Part shown: piece by piece, positions 8,218 through 13,497 of the stretch | Numbering within the stretch: the first letter of the stretch is position 1 | Layout of the letters: the number at the start of each line of letters is the position of its first letter | Origin: a virus | Strand: one strand, 5' to 3' | IMG/VR virus record: IMGVR_UViG_3300020419_000001 | Span: 1-45,862 of that record | DNA: 45,862 nucleotides | Made by a program: the position numbers and the translations under genes | Notes under the pieces: generated by a model | What the model was told of the DNA's origin: nothing | The model's input: the letters and a program-made list of their open reading frames with translations, nothing else | The model's database searches: none

Positions 8218-8460
8218 ATGAAAAAACTACTTATTATTCTCCTTGTACTGCGTGTTGCTGCTCCTGTCAGCTTGGCGGGGTATATGTGGATGAGGAATAG
8301 AGGCAAGGATGTCTCTTCAAATTTTGACAAAATTGTTTGTGGGGATATATACGTCCCCAAAGTTAGTGTGACCCCCGTTACACCAGATTGTATCATTTTA
8401 TACACTAGGTATAAATACTTATTGACAGCAAGAACTTTTTATGGTACTCGCGGGGACTAG
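8218..8460 (+). CDS. doubtful small ORF with N-terminal hydrophobic segment
   Basis: The 80-codon reading begins MKKLLIILLVLRVAAPVSLA, which looks like a signal or membrane segment, with no good ribosome binding site. The downstream half runs through the palindromic operator repeats and a TTGACA box, so much of the protein sequence is dictated by regulatory DNA. Two Cys fall in the middle part. Treat it as possible only; the hydrophobic start is the sole positive argument. Confidence 0.3.
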   Translation: MKKLLIILLVLRVAAPVSLAGYMWMRNRGKDVSSNFDKIVCGDIYVPKVSVTPVTPDCIILYTRYKYLLTARTFYGTRGD

Positions 8461-8720
8461 TACATTTGTACTACCACTATCGCCAGGTATAAATACCTAT
8501 TGACAAATCCCGCGTTATGTGGTAGGAACTGCACTAGGTATATTTACCTACTCGCGGGGATGACTAGGTATAAATACCTACTTGCGGGCATCTGTTTGCT
8601 CTCTGGTCGCTATATCTGGGTTTGGTAACATATCATTGCACTAACTGTGGATTATGTTATATTATAAGTATAAATACTTTATATTAGTTTTGCTTATGGT
8701 TTGATTGAGTATAAATACCT
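8407..8720. repeat. array of AGGTAT-AA-ATACCT palindromes
   Basis: Six 14-bp inverted repeats of form RRGTAT-AA-ATACYT lie at 8407-8420, 8485-8498, 8536-8549 (TT variant), 8566-8579, 8666-8679 and 8707-8720. A degenerate seventh at 8976-8989 overlaps a promoter -10 box. Two of them (8407 and 8485) sit 1-2 bases upstream of a TTGACA hexamer (8422-8427 and 8500-8505). Between copies the phrase CTCGCGGGGA recurs (8448-8456 region and 8551-8560). The array resembles operators for a dimeric DNA-binding protein; no partner protein is evident in the genome. Confidence 0.65.
8459..8472. promoter_or_regulatory. LexA-type box 1
   Basis: AGTACATTTGTACT is a perfect inverted repeat apart from the central spacer and fits the published cyanobacterial LexA consensus RGTACNNNDGTWCB. 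It lies about 32 bases after the TTGACA hexamer at 8422-8427, an operator-like position. A looser variant with a 5-base spacer occurs at 8195-8209. Confidence 0.6.
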
Positions 8721-8747
8721 ATAAGATTATATATAAGTTATGCTTAT

Positions 8748-8767
8748 TTATGCTTGCTATAGCATAA
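8748..8767. repeat. AT-rich inverted repeat
   Basis: TTATGC (8748-8753) pairs with GCATAA (8762-8767) around an 8-base loop. It lies in an AT-rich stretch (8640-8770) with repeated TTATGCTTAT words and no other visible feature. Possible weak hairpin or protein site. Confidence 0.35.
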
Positions 8768-8792
8768 GGGCAGCTGATGTATATTTTGATAC

Positions 8793-8806
8793 AGTACATG
8801 TGTACT
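8793..8806. promoter_or_regulatory. LexA-type box 2
   Basis: AGTACATGTGTACT fits the cyanobacterial LexA consensus RGTACNNNDGTWCB. It is in the first copy of the 29-bp direct repeat, about 145 bases upstream of the first consensus host promoter. Confidence 0.6.
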
Positions 8807-8841
8807 ATTGTTACTTTTTGTAACATTGTATCATTTGATAC

Positions 8842-8855
8842 AGTACATATGTACT
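8842..8855. promoter_or_regulatory. LexA-type box 3
   Basis: AGTACATATGTACT is a perfect 14-base palindrome and fits RGTACNNNDGTWCB. It is in the second copy of the 29-bp direct repeat, about 95 bases upstream of the -35 box at 8951. Confidence 0.65.
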
Positions 8856-8870
8856 ACTTCAAAAGCTTTA

Positions 8871-8897
8871 GGATGGCCGCCACCATCGTCCGTGGCT
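8871..8897 (+). other. GC-rich hairpin island
   Basis: In an otherwise AT-rich stretch, GATGG (8872-8876) can pair with CCATC (8883-8887), or GCCAC (8879-8883) with GTGGC (8892-8896). The two pairings are mutually exclusive. There is no T-run, so a terminator call is weak. Confidence 0.35.
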
Positions 8898-8950
8898 TGA
8901 GCTGCCTTGAATTAATCTTATAAGTAAATGTCTTGATTTTAAAACAATAC

Positions 8951-8979
8951 TTGACATACTCACAAAAATACATTATAGT
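8951..8979 (+). promoter_or_regulatory. sigma-70-type host promoter, early P1
   Basis: TTGACA (8951-8956), a 17-base spacer and TATAGT (8974-8979) give a near-perfect bacterial housekeeping promoter reading toward the early genes. A degenerate copy of the regional palindrome overlaps its -10 box. In T7-like phages, host RNA polymerase starts early transcription from such promoters. Confidence 0.8.
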
Positions 8980-9045
8980 ATAAATAGTTAAGCAAATCAC
9001 AACTTTTTTCAACTTAACTAAATATTACTAAATGTAACAAACAAC

Positions 9046-9074
9046 TTGACAAGTCAAAACATATCATTTATAAT
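9046..9074 (+). promoter_or_regulatory. sigma-70-type host promoter, early P2 (perfect consensus)
   Basis: TTGACA (9046-9051), exactly 17 bases, then TATAAT (9069-9074): both hexamers are full consensus. A transcript would start near 9081 and run about 540 nt before the first convincing start codon at 9620. It lies 95 bases downstream of P1 and 117 bases upstream of LexA-type box 4, giving tandem early promoters as in T7. Confidence 0.88.
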
Positions 9075-9080
9075 AAAGGT

Positions 9081-9619
9081 ATGAATTGAGGAATCAAACA
9101 AACACAAACAAAATCAAACATTGGGATCTATCCTTATAAGATAGAAACAGCTCAAACCAGATTAGTTAAACGGACAATACTCCTGAGTATAGTACAAGTG
9201 TACTCCAGGGCTACGTCACTGGCGACTGGAAGCGTTACCTAATGCACTGTCAACCTTAAGGGGTTAGGTGTAATCAGGGACAATGTGGGAATATCAAGAG
9301 TTACACGCACATTAATTATTAGTGCTGTTGTTACTATATCGGCCAACCGATCTCTTAACTAGGAATAGTTCAAGATGTGTATCTAATAACAGTACTTTCA
9401 TGCGGTAGGCTAGTGCCACTATCCCTCTGACCGATTACTAACGTTTTAGAAGTTGAGTATTATTACTCATTTACTTCCCTATCCCTTACCAGTACAATAA
9501 GCATATAGCGTAGGTGCAATTCCTACACACCGCTTCGGTGTGGGTCTAAAGATGCTTGGACTGCCCCTAATTTGGTGGGGAGAAAGCTCGCAATTACCAC
9601 ACCACTACACCACAAACCC
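9081..9619 (+). ncRNA. hairpin-rich early leader, candidate structured RNA
   Basis: Downstream of P2 there is no ORF but many local helices: TCTATC/GATAGA (9127-9145); ATCGG-CCAA-CCGAT (9338-9351); AACTA-GGAA-TAGTT with a GNRA loop (9357-9370), extended by CTT/AAG; CGGT/ACCG (9403-9433) enclosing TAGT/ACTA; GAAGT and GAGTA paired with TACTC and ACTTC (9449-9477). At the end a six-pair stem AAGCAT/ATGCTT (9499-9504 with 9552-9557) encloses two hairpins. These are GTAGG-TGCAATT-CCTAC (9510-9526, shaped like a tRNA T-arm) and ACACCG-CTT-CGGTGT (9527-9541). No complete tRNA, tmRNA or intron core could be drawn. It may be a large ornate phage RNA or a regulated 5' leader; folding was done by eye only. 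Confidence 0.5.
9191..9204. promoter_or_regulatory. LexA-type box 4
   Basis: AGTACAAGTGTACT fits RGTACNNNDGTWCB. It lies within the leader, next to a second inverted repeat (ATACTC-CT-GAGTAT at 9178-9191), about 117 bases after P2, so it would block elongation rather than initiation if bound. Confidence 0.5.
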
Positions 9620-10267
9620 ATGACATACGCTCAACTATCACCCAATGCACGTGAGATTGTCGCTAGGTTTACACTAGCCACAACTCAAGAAGTGCAGGCA
9701 GGCCGTGACTGGTATCCCAATGCCCTCAAGATCTGCCACAGCATCAGCAACAGGTATGATGTACCTACATCAACTGTCGCAGGTGTCGTCAGTGCTCTAT
9801 CACCTCGCAACGAATGGTCACGCAACATCATAGATGCTGAGGCAATGTGCAAGCTACACCAATCACACGCCACTCGCAAAGACTTGCAGAGGCTCAAGGT
9901 GTGTACATTCAAGACCAACAAGATGTTAGCAATCAGCATACTCACACTGCCATCGCTTCCATCAGAGGCTATACTCACAGGTGACAAACGCCTTGAGTTC
10001 TACAACTGCATCTATCGTAGAAGTCTTGACGATATATGTATTGACGGCCACGCATACTCCATCTGGCTAGGCTCACGTGTACCAACTACCAAAACACCAC
10101 CGATTGGTAAGAAGTTACGCAAGCAAATCAAGCAAGACTACCGTGACGCCACCTCGTTCATCAACGAAGAGCTTGACGAAACGTTCATGGCAGCTGACAT
10201 CCAAGCTATTACATGGGTCACCCACAAACGCATACACAATGTCCTACGTGGATATTACAAAGTATAA
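9620..10267 (+). CDS. early hypothetical protein, possible HhH-glycosylase-like fold
   Basis: I chose the ATG at 9620 (MTYAQLSPNAREIV); a TTG at 9572 would add 16 residues that overlap the structured leader. The protein has 215 residues. Visible signatures are YDVPTSTVAGVVSALSPRNEW, TGDKRLEFYNCI and ICIDGHAYSIW, with a basic C-terminal segment. The pattern of an SP-R-W segment followed by a conserved DGHA motif recalls a phage family of unknown function that I associate with helix-hairpin-helix glycosylase folds. That link is from memory and uncertain. As the first early gene it may act on host takeover or DNA. Confidence 0.75.
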   Translation: MTYAQLSPNAREIVARFTLATTQEVQAGRDWYPNALKICHSISNRYDVPTSTVAGVVSALSPRNEWSRNIIDAEAMCKLHQSHATRKDLQRLKVCTFKTNKMLAISILTLPSLPSEAILTGDKRLEFYNCIYRRSLDDICIDGHAYSIWLGSRVPTTKTPPIGKKLRKQIKQDYRDATSFINEELDETFMAADIQAITWVTHKRIHNVLRGYYKV

Positions 10268-10358
10268 CACACGTTGGTTGACTAGGTAATTATTGTTATC
10301 ATTAAAGAGTGAGTAATGCTAGGCAGCAGCCACCTCACCGCCAACACACACCACCGCT

Positions 10359-10475
10359 ATGACTAAAAAACCACAAGAGCTCTCACCCGAAGAGCACAAA
10401 CGCAGACAGTTGTTCTATCAAAAGATGGCATACATCGAGATGCGTAAACTACGCCCCAAACACCCACACGTATGA
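10359..10475 (+). CDS. tiny basic early protein
   Basis: This 38-residue ORF (MTKKPQELSPEEHKRRQLFY and onward) has a stop that overlaps the start of the methyltransferase-like gene by 4 bases (ATGA), the junction type used throughout the genome. It is rich in Lys, Arg and His and probably helical. No ribosome binding site is clear. The overlap is the main argument for translation; function unknown. Confidence 0.5.
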   Translation: MTKKPQELSPEEHKRRQLFYQKMAYIEMRKLRPKHPHV

Positions 10476-11071
10476 AAGTTCTCGTAGCCTGTGAGTACTC
10501 AGGTGTTGTACGTGATGCGTTCACCAAACGTGGCCACGATGCTACATCCTGCGACTTCCTACCATCCGACAGTCCCAACGGTAAACACTACCAAGGCAAC
10601 ATGTTCGACCTTATATGGCCACACAATGTGTACGACTGGGATCTCATCATCGCCCACCCGCCTTGCACTCACCTCAGTGTATCAGGTGCATCCAGATGGG
10701 CTGAGAAAGTAGCCGATGGCCGTCAACCTGCAGCTATCAAGTTTGTTGAGCGTATCTGGGACTTACATGAGTCATCAGGTGTCAAACTATGTATAGAAAA
10801 CCCTGTAGGTGCACTATCGTCACGCAGCAAGCTCGGTAAAGCTACCCAGTATGTGCAACCCTACATGTTCGGCCACCCAGAGCAGAAAAAGACTGGCCTG
10901 TGGCTACGTGGCTTACCCAAGCTACAACCCACCGACATTGTAGATGTGTCAGGATTACCTAACAAGATACGCCAACGTCTACACTACCTGCCTCCTTCAA
11001 AAGACAGATGGAAGCTACGTTCTACTACGTACCAAGGTATTGCCGATGCTATGGCAGCCCAATGGGGTTGA
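10472..11071 (+). CDS. DNA cytosine methyltransferase-like protein
   Basis: This 199-residue protein starts with an AdoMet-binding-like strand and loop (MKVLVACEYSGVVRDAF). It has a motif resembling the catalytic PC loop of C5-methyltransferases (IIAHPPCTHLSVSGA, Cys about residue 68) and an ENP motif (CIENPVG) in place of ENV. It is much shorter than a typical C5-methyltransferase (over 300 residues) and lacks an obvious target-recognition domain. No restriction partner is present nearby. Such orphan enzymes in phages may protect the genome from host restriction. Activity cannot be assumed given the missing region. Confidence 0.75.
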   Translation: MKVLVACEYSGVVRDAFTKRGHDATSCDFLPSDSPNGKHYQGNMFDLIWPHNVYDWDLIIAHPPCTHLSVSGASRWAEKVADGRQPAAIKFVERIWDLHESSGVKLCIENPVGALSSRSKLGKATQYVQPYMFGHPEQKKTGLWLRGLPKLQPTDIVDVSGLPNKIRQRLHYLPPSKDRWKLRSTTYQGIADAMAAQWG

Positions 11072-11140
11072 CGTTCTCCTACAGCCATGTTACATTGGTT
11101 GTATGAGGGTCTCACCCTCTGCTGTTTACCACTTTATACC

Positions 11141-11431
11141 ATGCAACCTAAATCACGTACATCAACATGTGTCAAGTCTATTGACGTAGACCCATTATCA
11201 GGCACAGCTATTGTTGAGTTCTTGACAGATACACGCTATGAGTATACTAACGTATCTCGTAGAGCTATCGCCAACCTACTTGCACAACCTAACATGAGCT
11301 TAGGCTTCTGGGTCAATGCCAACTGCAAACTCAAGAGTGTCAAGTGCAAAGAGATCACACCAGTCTCAATATACAAACACAAGCTTGCCAAGGTGCGAGT
11401 CTTACAACAACCTGTACTCCCTAATGTCTAG
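11141..11431 (+). CDS. KTSC-domain protein
   Basis: Starting at the ATG at 11141 gives 96 residues; an upstream ATG at 11087 adds 18 unlikely residues. Residues about 11-60 match the KTSC domain pattern: a Ser/Lys start, IDVDPLSGTAIVEFLTDTRYEYTNV, and a C-terminal GFWVNANC. KTSC domains occur in phage and bacterial proteins, sometimes next to lysyl-tRNA synthetase genes; their biochemical role is unsettled. The 3' end overlaps the next start by 8 bases. Confidence 0.7.
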   Translation: MQPKSRTSTCVKSIDVDPLSGTAIVEFLTDTRYEYTNVSRRAIANLLAQPNMSLGFWVNANCKLKSVKCKEITPVSIYKHKLAKVRVLQQPVLPNV

Positions 11432-11636
11432 CCACACAATGACTGTTACTTTCGACAAGTCTGTATCCTCCTCTATATTAGAGGCAGGGTACAACTACAA
11501 CCCAGCATCAAACAACACAATTACTGTTGAGTTTGACCAAGACGGCAGAGACATCTACGACATACTCGAAGATGCAGGTCTCGGCCATTTAGCAGACGAA
11601 GTAGTCTACACCAACTACTATGCAGAATGTCTCTAA
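11424..11636 (+). CDS. small acidic early protein
   Basis: With the ATG at 11424, 70 residues are encoded (MSSHTMTVTFDKSVSSSILE and onward). An acidic middle carries DQDGRDIYDILEDAG. This start overlaps the KTSC stop by 8 bases, and the end overlaps the endonuclease gene by 17. No recognised domain. Small acidic early phage proteins often bind host enzymes, but here that is only a possibility. Confidence 0.6.
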   Translation: MSSHTMTVTFDKSVSSSILEAGYNYNPASNNTITVEFDQDGRDIYDILEDAGLGHLADEVVYTNYYAECL

Positions 11637-11964
11637 AAGATGCAAAGAATGTGGAGAAACCAAACTACTGGAAGAGTTTCCACTATTTAGCACTCAGGGA
11701 GCAGGTCGCAAGAATACTTGCAAACATTGCTCCAACAAACAAGCGACAGTCAGACGCAGACTGAGACGCAACCATCCAGTACCTGCAGCTGGAGACTGTC
11801 CAGCATGTGGTAGGCATACCACTAAATGGGTTCTCGATCATGACCACAAAACTGACAAGTTTAGAGGTTACATATGCGATTCATGCAACGTAGCCTTTGG
11901 TAAATTTGATGATGACTCAGCAACTATGCACCGCTCACTTACATGGCTCCAATCACATGGCTAA
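11620..11964 (+). CDS. recombination endonuclease VII-like HNH nuclease
   Basis: This 114-residue protein has two zinc Cys pairs (CKECGETK and CKHC), a further CPACGRH, and the core WVLDHDHKTDKFRGYICDSCNVAFGKFDD. That DHDH-x-T and CxxCN-x(3)-G layout is the hallmark of the T4 endonuclease VII family, which resolves branched DNA. The genome also encodes a T7-type endonuclease I (16245-16589) with overlapping activity, so this early copy may serve another job, such as attacking host DNA or mobility. Overlaps both neighbours. Confidence 0.85.
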   Translation: MQNVSKRCKECGETKLLEEFPLFSTQGAGRKNTCKHCSNKQATVRRRLRRNHPVPAAGDCPACGRHTTKWVLDHDHKTDKFRGYICDSCNVAFGKFDDDSATMHRSLTWLQSHG

Positions 11965-12223
11965 TTCCATCAAAACAAACATCACTCAACCTATCGGTGA
12001 CAAGTACATCAAGACCTTTGATGTTACTGATGAACCCTTGGTTTATTCAATCATACGTGTAAGTCCTTACACCTACGATACTATAATTGTAGGCGTATTC
12101 GACAGCAAAGAGGCTGTACTATGTAGGCTCGCTCGCATGATGGACAGACCAGCTGCAGACGAAGAGTTCAAGATTGAGACACACCAACTCAGAACACTCA
12201 AGCAAGAGGAGGCTCTCAACTAA
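11957..12223 (+). CDS. small early hypothetical protein
   Basis: The ATG at 11957 overlaps the nuclease stop by 8 bases and yields 88 residues beginning MANSIKTNITQPIGDKYIKT. Upstream in-frame ATGs lie inside the nuclease domain and are rejected. A beta-rich first half (YSIIRVSPYTYDTIIVGVF) is followed by a charged helix. The stop and the next start share one base (TAATG). No family recognised. Confidence 0.6.
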   Translation: MANSIKTNITQPIGDKYIKTFDVTDEPLVYSIIRVSPYTYDTIIVGVFDSKEAVLCRLARMMDRPAADEEFKIETHQLRTLKQEEALN

Positions 12224-12426
12224 TGGAATATGATGATCTTATGAAACAAGCGGAAGACTACGACAAAGCTACGTGCCGTAGTAAAGACATCAATGTTGCC
12301 GATTGTCTTACATACGAGGACAGAGATGACATTGCCAAGATCATTGATGCTAGAGTTGCCGAAGAATACGGTACAAACTACCCATTCAAATGGTCATTCT
12401 CATGCAGCGGATACTTTATCTGCTGA
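12223..12426 (+). CDS. small acidic early protein
   Basis: This 67-residue, Asp/Glu-rich protein (MEYDDLMKQAEDYDKATC) has four Cys, two of them near the C terminus (FSCSGYFIC). It starts on the last base of the previous stop and ends on the first base of the next start. Tight stop-start coupling supports real translation. Function unknown. Confidence 0.6.
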   Translation: MEYDDLMKQAEDYDKATCRSKDINVADCLTYEDRDDIAKIIDARVAEEYGTNYPFKWSFSCSGYFIC

Positions 12427-12554
12427 TGAGTACACCACACGCACAAGAAAGGCTTGAGACCCTTTTCGAAGAGGTTAAACTAGCCTTTCCCTACCTATCA
12501 GAGGAACAACAAGCTGAGATCGCCATGAAGCGATTTGACGAGGAGTTAATCTGA
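12426..12554 (+). CDS. tiny acidic helical protein
   Basis: This 42-residue ORF (MSTPHAQERLETLFEEVKLA and onward) is coupled to both neighbours by TGATG-type overlaps. It is strongly acidic and helix-forming (EEQQAEIAMKRFDEELI). A chain of single-base stop-start overlaps is unlikely by chance and supports it as a gene. Confidence 0.55.
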   Translation: MSTPHAQERLETLFEEVKLAFPYLSEEQQAEIAMKRFDEELI

Positions 12555-12712
12555 TGTTCCATAAGTCTGACATCATCGAAGCAGTAGCTTGGCTTGCTGG
12601 CCTGTATATGATTCTCACTATCGTCAGCCTGATTGTACAATCCACACACACTACCAACCCTCAACTTACTATGATACTATGGCAAAGGCAGACCCATTTA
12701 AAAATAGAATAA
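12554..12712 (+). CDS. tiny single-pass membrane protein
   Basis: This 52-residue ORF has one hydrophobic segment (AVAWLAGLYMILTIVSLIVQ, about residues 11-30). It starts on the last base of the previous stop and overlaps the next gene by 34 bases. A small early membrane protein could modify host envelope or inhibit a host membrane enzyme; this is speculation from topology alone. Confidence 0.55.
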   Translation: MFHKSDIIEAVAWLAGLYMILTIVSLIVQSTHTTNPQLTMILWQRQTHLKIE

Positions 12713-12975
12713 AGGACATCAACAAGTGGCATGCAACCAACGAGTTGACTGAGATTACTTTTGATATGGGCCACGAGGCAGCTCTCACCTGGGATTTGCC
12801 CGCCTCCTACGTCTGTGTTGTTAGGGCAATGAAGCCTGACGGCAAGATCGAAGAGAGATCATACCGCCAAGGTATAGCAGCCAAGCGGTACATGAAGAAT
12901 TTACTGATGAATGACTGCGACTATGTAGTTATGACCAGTAATGCAATCCTTGACACATTACATGATCTACTATGA
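12679..12975 (+). CDS. early hypothetical protein
   Basis: The ATG at 12679 (MAKADPFKNRIKDINKWHAT) gives 98 residues. An upstream in-frame ATG at 12589 lies fully within the membrane-protein ORF and is less likely. The sequence is mixed alpha/beta with a basic stretch IEERSYRQGIAAKRYMKNLL. It overlaps the next gene by 4 bases. No recognised family. Confidence 0.65.
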   Translation: MAKADPFKNRIKDINKWHATNELTEITFDMGHEAALTWDLPASYVCVVRAMKPDGKIEERSYRQGIAAKRYMKNLLMNDCDYVVMTSNAILDTLHDLL

Positions 12976-13250
12976 CACTAAATCCACATGACTTATCTGA
13001 GATTTTAGATCGACTAGGATACTACATTGATGATGAAACAGGCGAGGTCAGCCTTGAGCTTGACCCGTGTGGGCCACCAACAATGGATAAGTTCTTAGTT
13101 TTATTAGCCTCTCAAGGTCAGTTAACTACCAAACGTAATGCAGCATGTGAGTTAGGTTTTTACTTGACCAACTGGCAATGCTTCAGTAGTATGGAGGAAT
13201 ACTGTAAAGTATTTCCTTATGAACAACAATGTAAAATTTATGATGACTAA
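12972..13250 (+). CDS. early hypothetical protein
   Basis: This 92-residue protein begins MTLNPHDLSEILDRLGYYID. It has an acidic segment (DDETGEVSLELDPCG) and a Cys- and aromatic-rich C terminus (WQCFSSMEEYCKVFPYEQQC). ATGA coupling to the upstream gene. It lies directly before the RNA polymerase locus. Function unknown. Confidence 0.65.
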   Translation: MTLNPHDLSEILDRLGYYIDDETGEVSLELDPCGPPTMDKFLVLLASQGQLTTKRNAACELGFYLTNWQCFSSMEEYCKVFPYEQQCKIYDD

Positions 13251-13497
13251 TTTGACACAACGCCAAATTGACCGTCTTGACGACTACGAATACTCACTTT
13301 TTCTCGCTTATGGTGACGCATACAAACCTACACCGACAGTTTCTTCTAGAACAAGAAGCGATCAGCTGTGGGAGGCAGAGACTTCACGATTCTTTAGAGA
13401 AACTAGAAGACAAATCTTACGCTTCCGCAAGCGTGTACGGGGTGTCGTCAATCAGAGAGGCTTTACCTTATCTGATGGAAAAGGTAGAACAGACTAA
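13240..13497 (+). CDS. possible overlapping gene across RNA polymerase 5' end
   Basis: An ORF starting at 13240 or 13243 (ATGATG, overlapping the previous stop) encodes about 85 residues: MTNLTQRQIDRLDDYEYSLF and onward, ending in a very Arg-rich stretch. It overlaps the polymerase coding region by 188 bases in another frame. The first 22 residues, before the overlap, look like ordinary protein. The basic tail may simply be a shadow of the polymerase sequence. It could be a true overlapping gene, or a short leader peptide coupling translation to the polymerase, whose own start lacks a ribosome binding site. Confidence 0.4.
   Translation: MMTNLTQRQIDRLDDYEYSLFLAYGDAYKPTPTVSSRTRSDQLWEAETSRFFRETRRQILRFRKRVRGVVNQRGFTLSDGKGRTD

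Larger units (their letters stand above)
8779..8856. repeat. 29-bp direct repeat carrying LexA-type boxes
   Basis: Segments 8779-8807 and 8828-8856 match at 26 of 29 positions (GTAT, ATTTGATACAGTACAT, TGTACTA in common). Each copy ends in a full LexA-type palindrome. The duplication shows that the site plus its upstream flank was copied as a unit. Confidence 0.75.
8042..9619. other. long regulatory region between terminase and early genes
   Basis: About 1.57 kb separates the large terminase from the first convincing early gene; nothing comparable exists elsewhere in this otherwise packed genome. It holds a post-terminase hairpin, a doubtful small ORF, palindromic operator-like repeats, four LexA-type boxes, two consensus-like host promoters and a hairpin-rich leader. 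By T7 gene order the physical termini (direct terminal repeats) would fall here, but no repeat boundary can be read from a circularised assembly. Confidence 0.75.

Noticed and set aside
9499-9557. Complete tRNA gene
   Set aside because: A T-arm-like hairpin exists, but no D-arm, anticodon arm or 7-bp acceptor stem could be paired at the right distances.
9081-9619. Group I or group II intron, or tmRNA
   Set aside because: I could not find the conserved core segments of group I introns, a domain V-like hairpin, or tmRNA ends, and no interrupted gene flanks it.
10278-10306. Host promoter before the methyltransferase region (TTGACT, 17 bases, ATTAAA)
   Set aside because: The -10 hexamer is a poor match, and the two upstream consensus promoters suffice for the early block.
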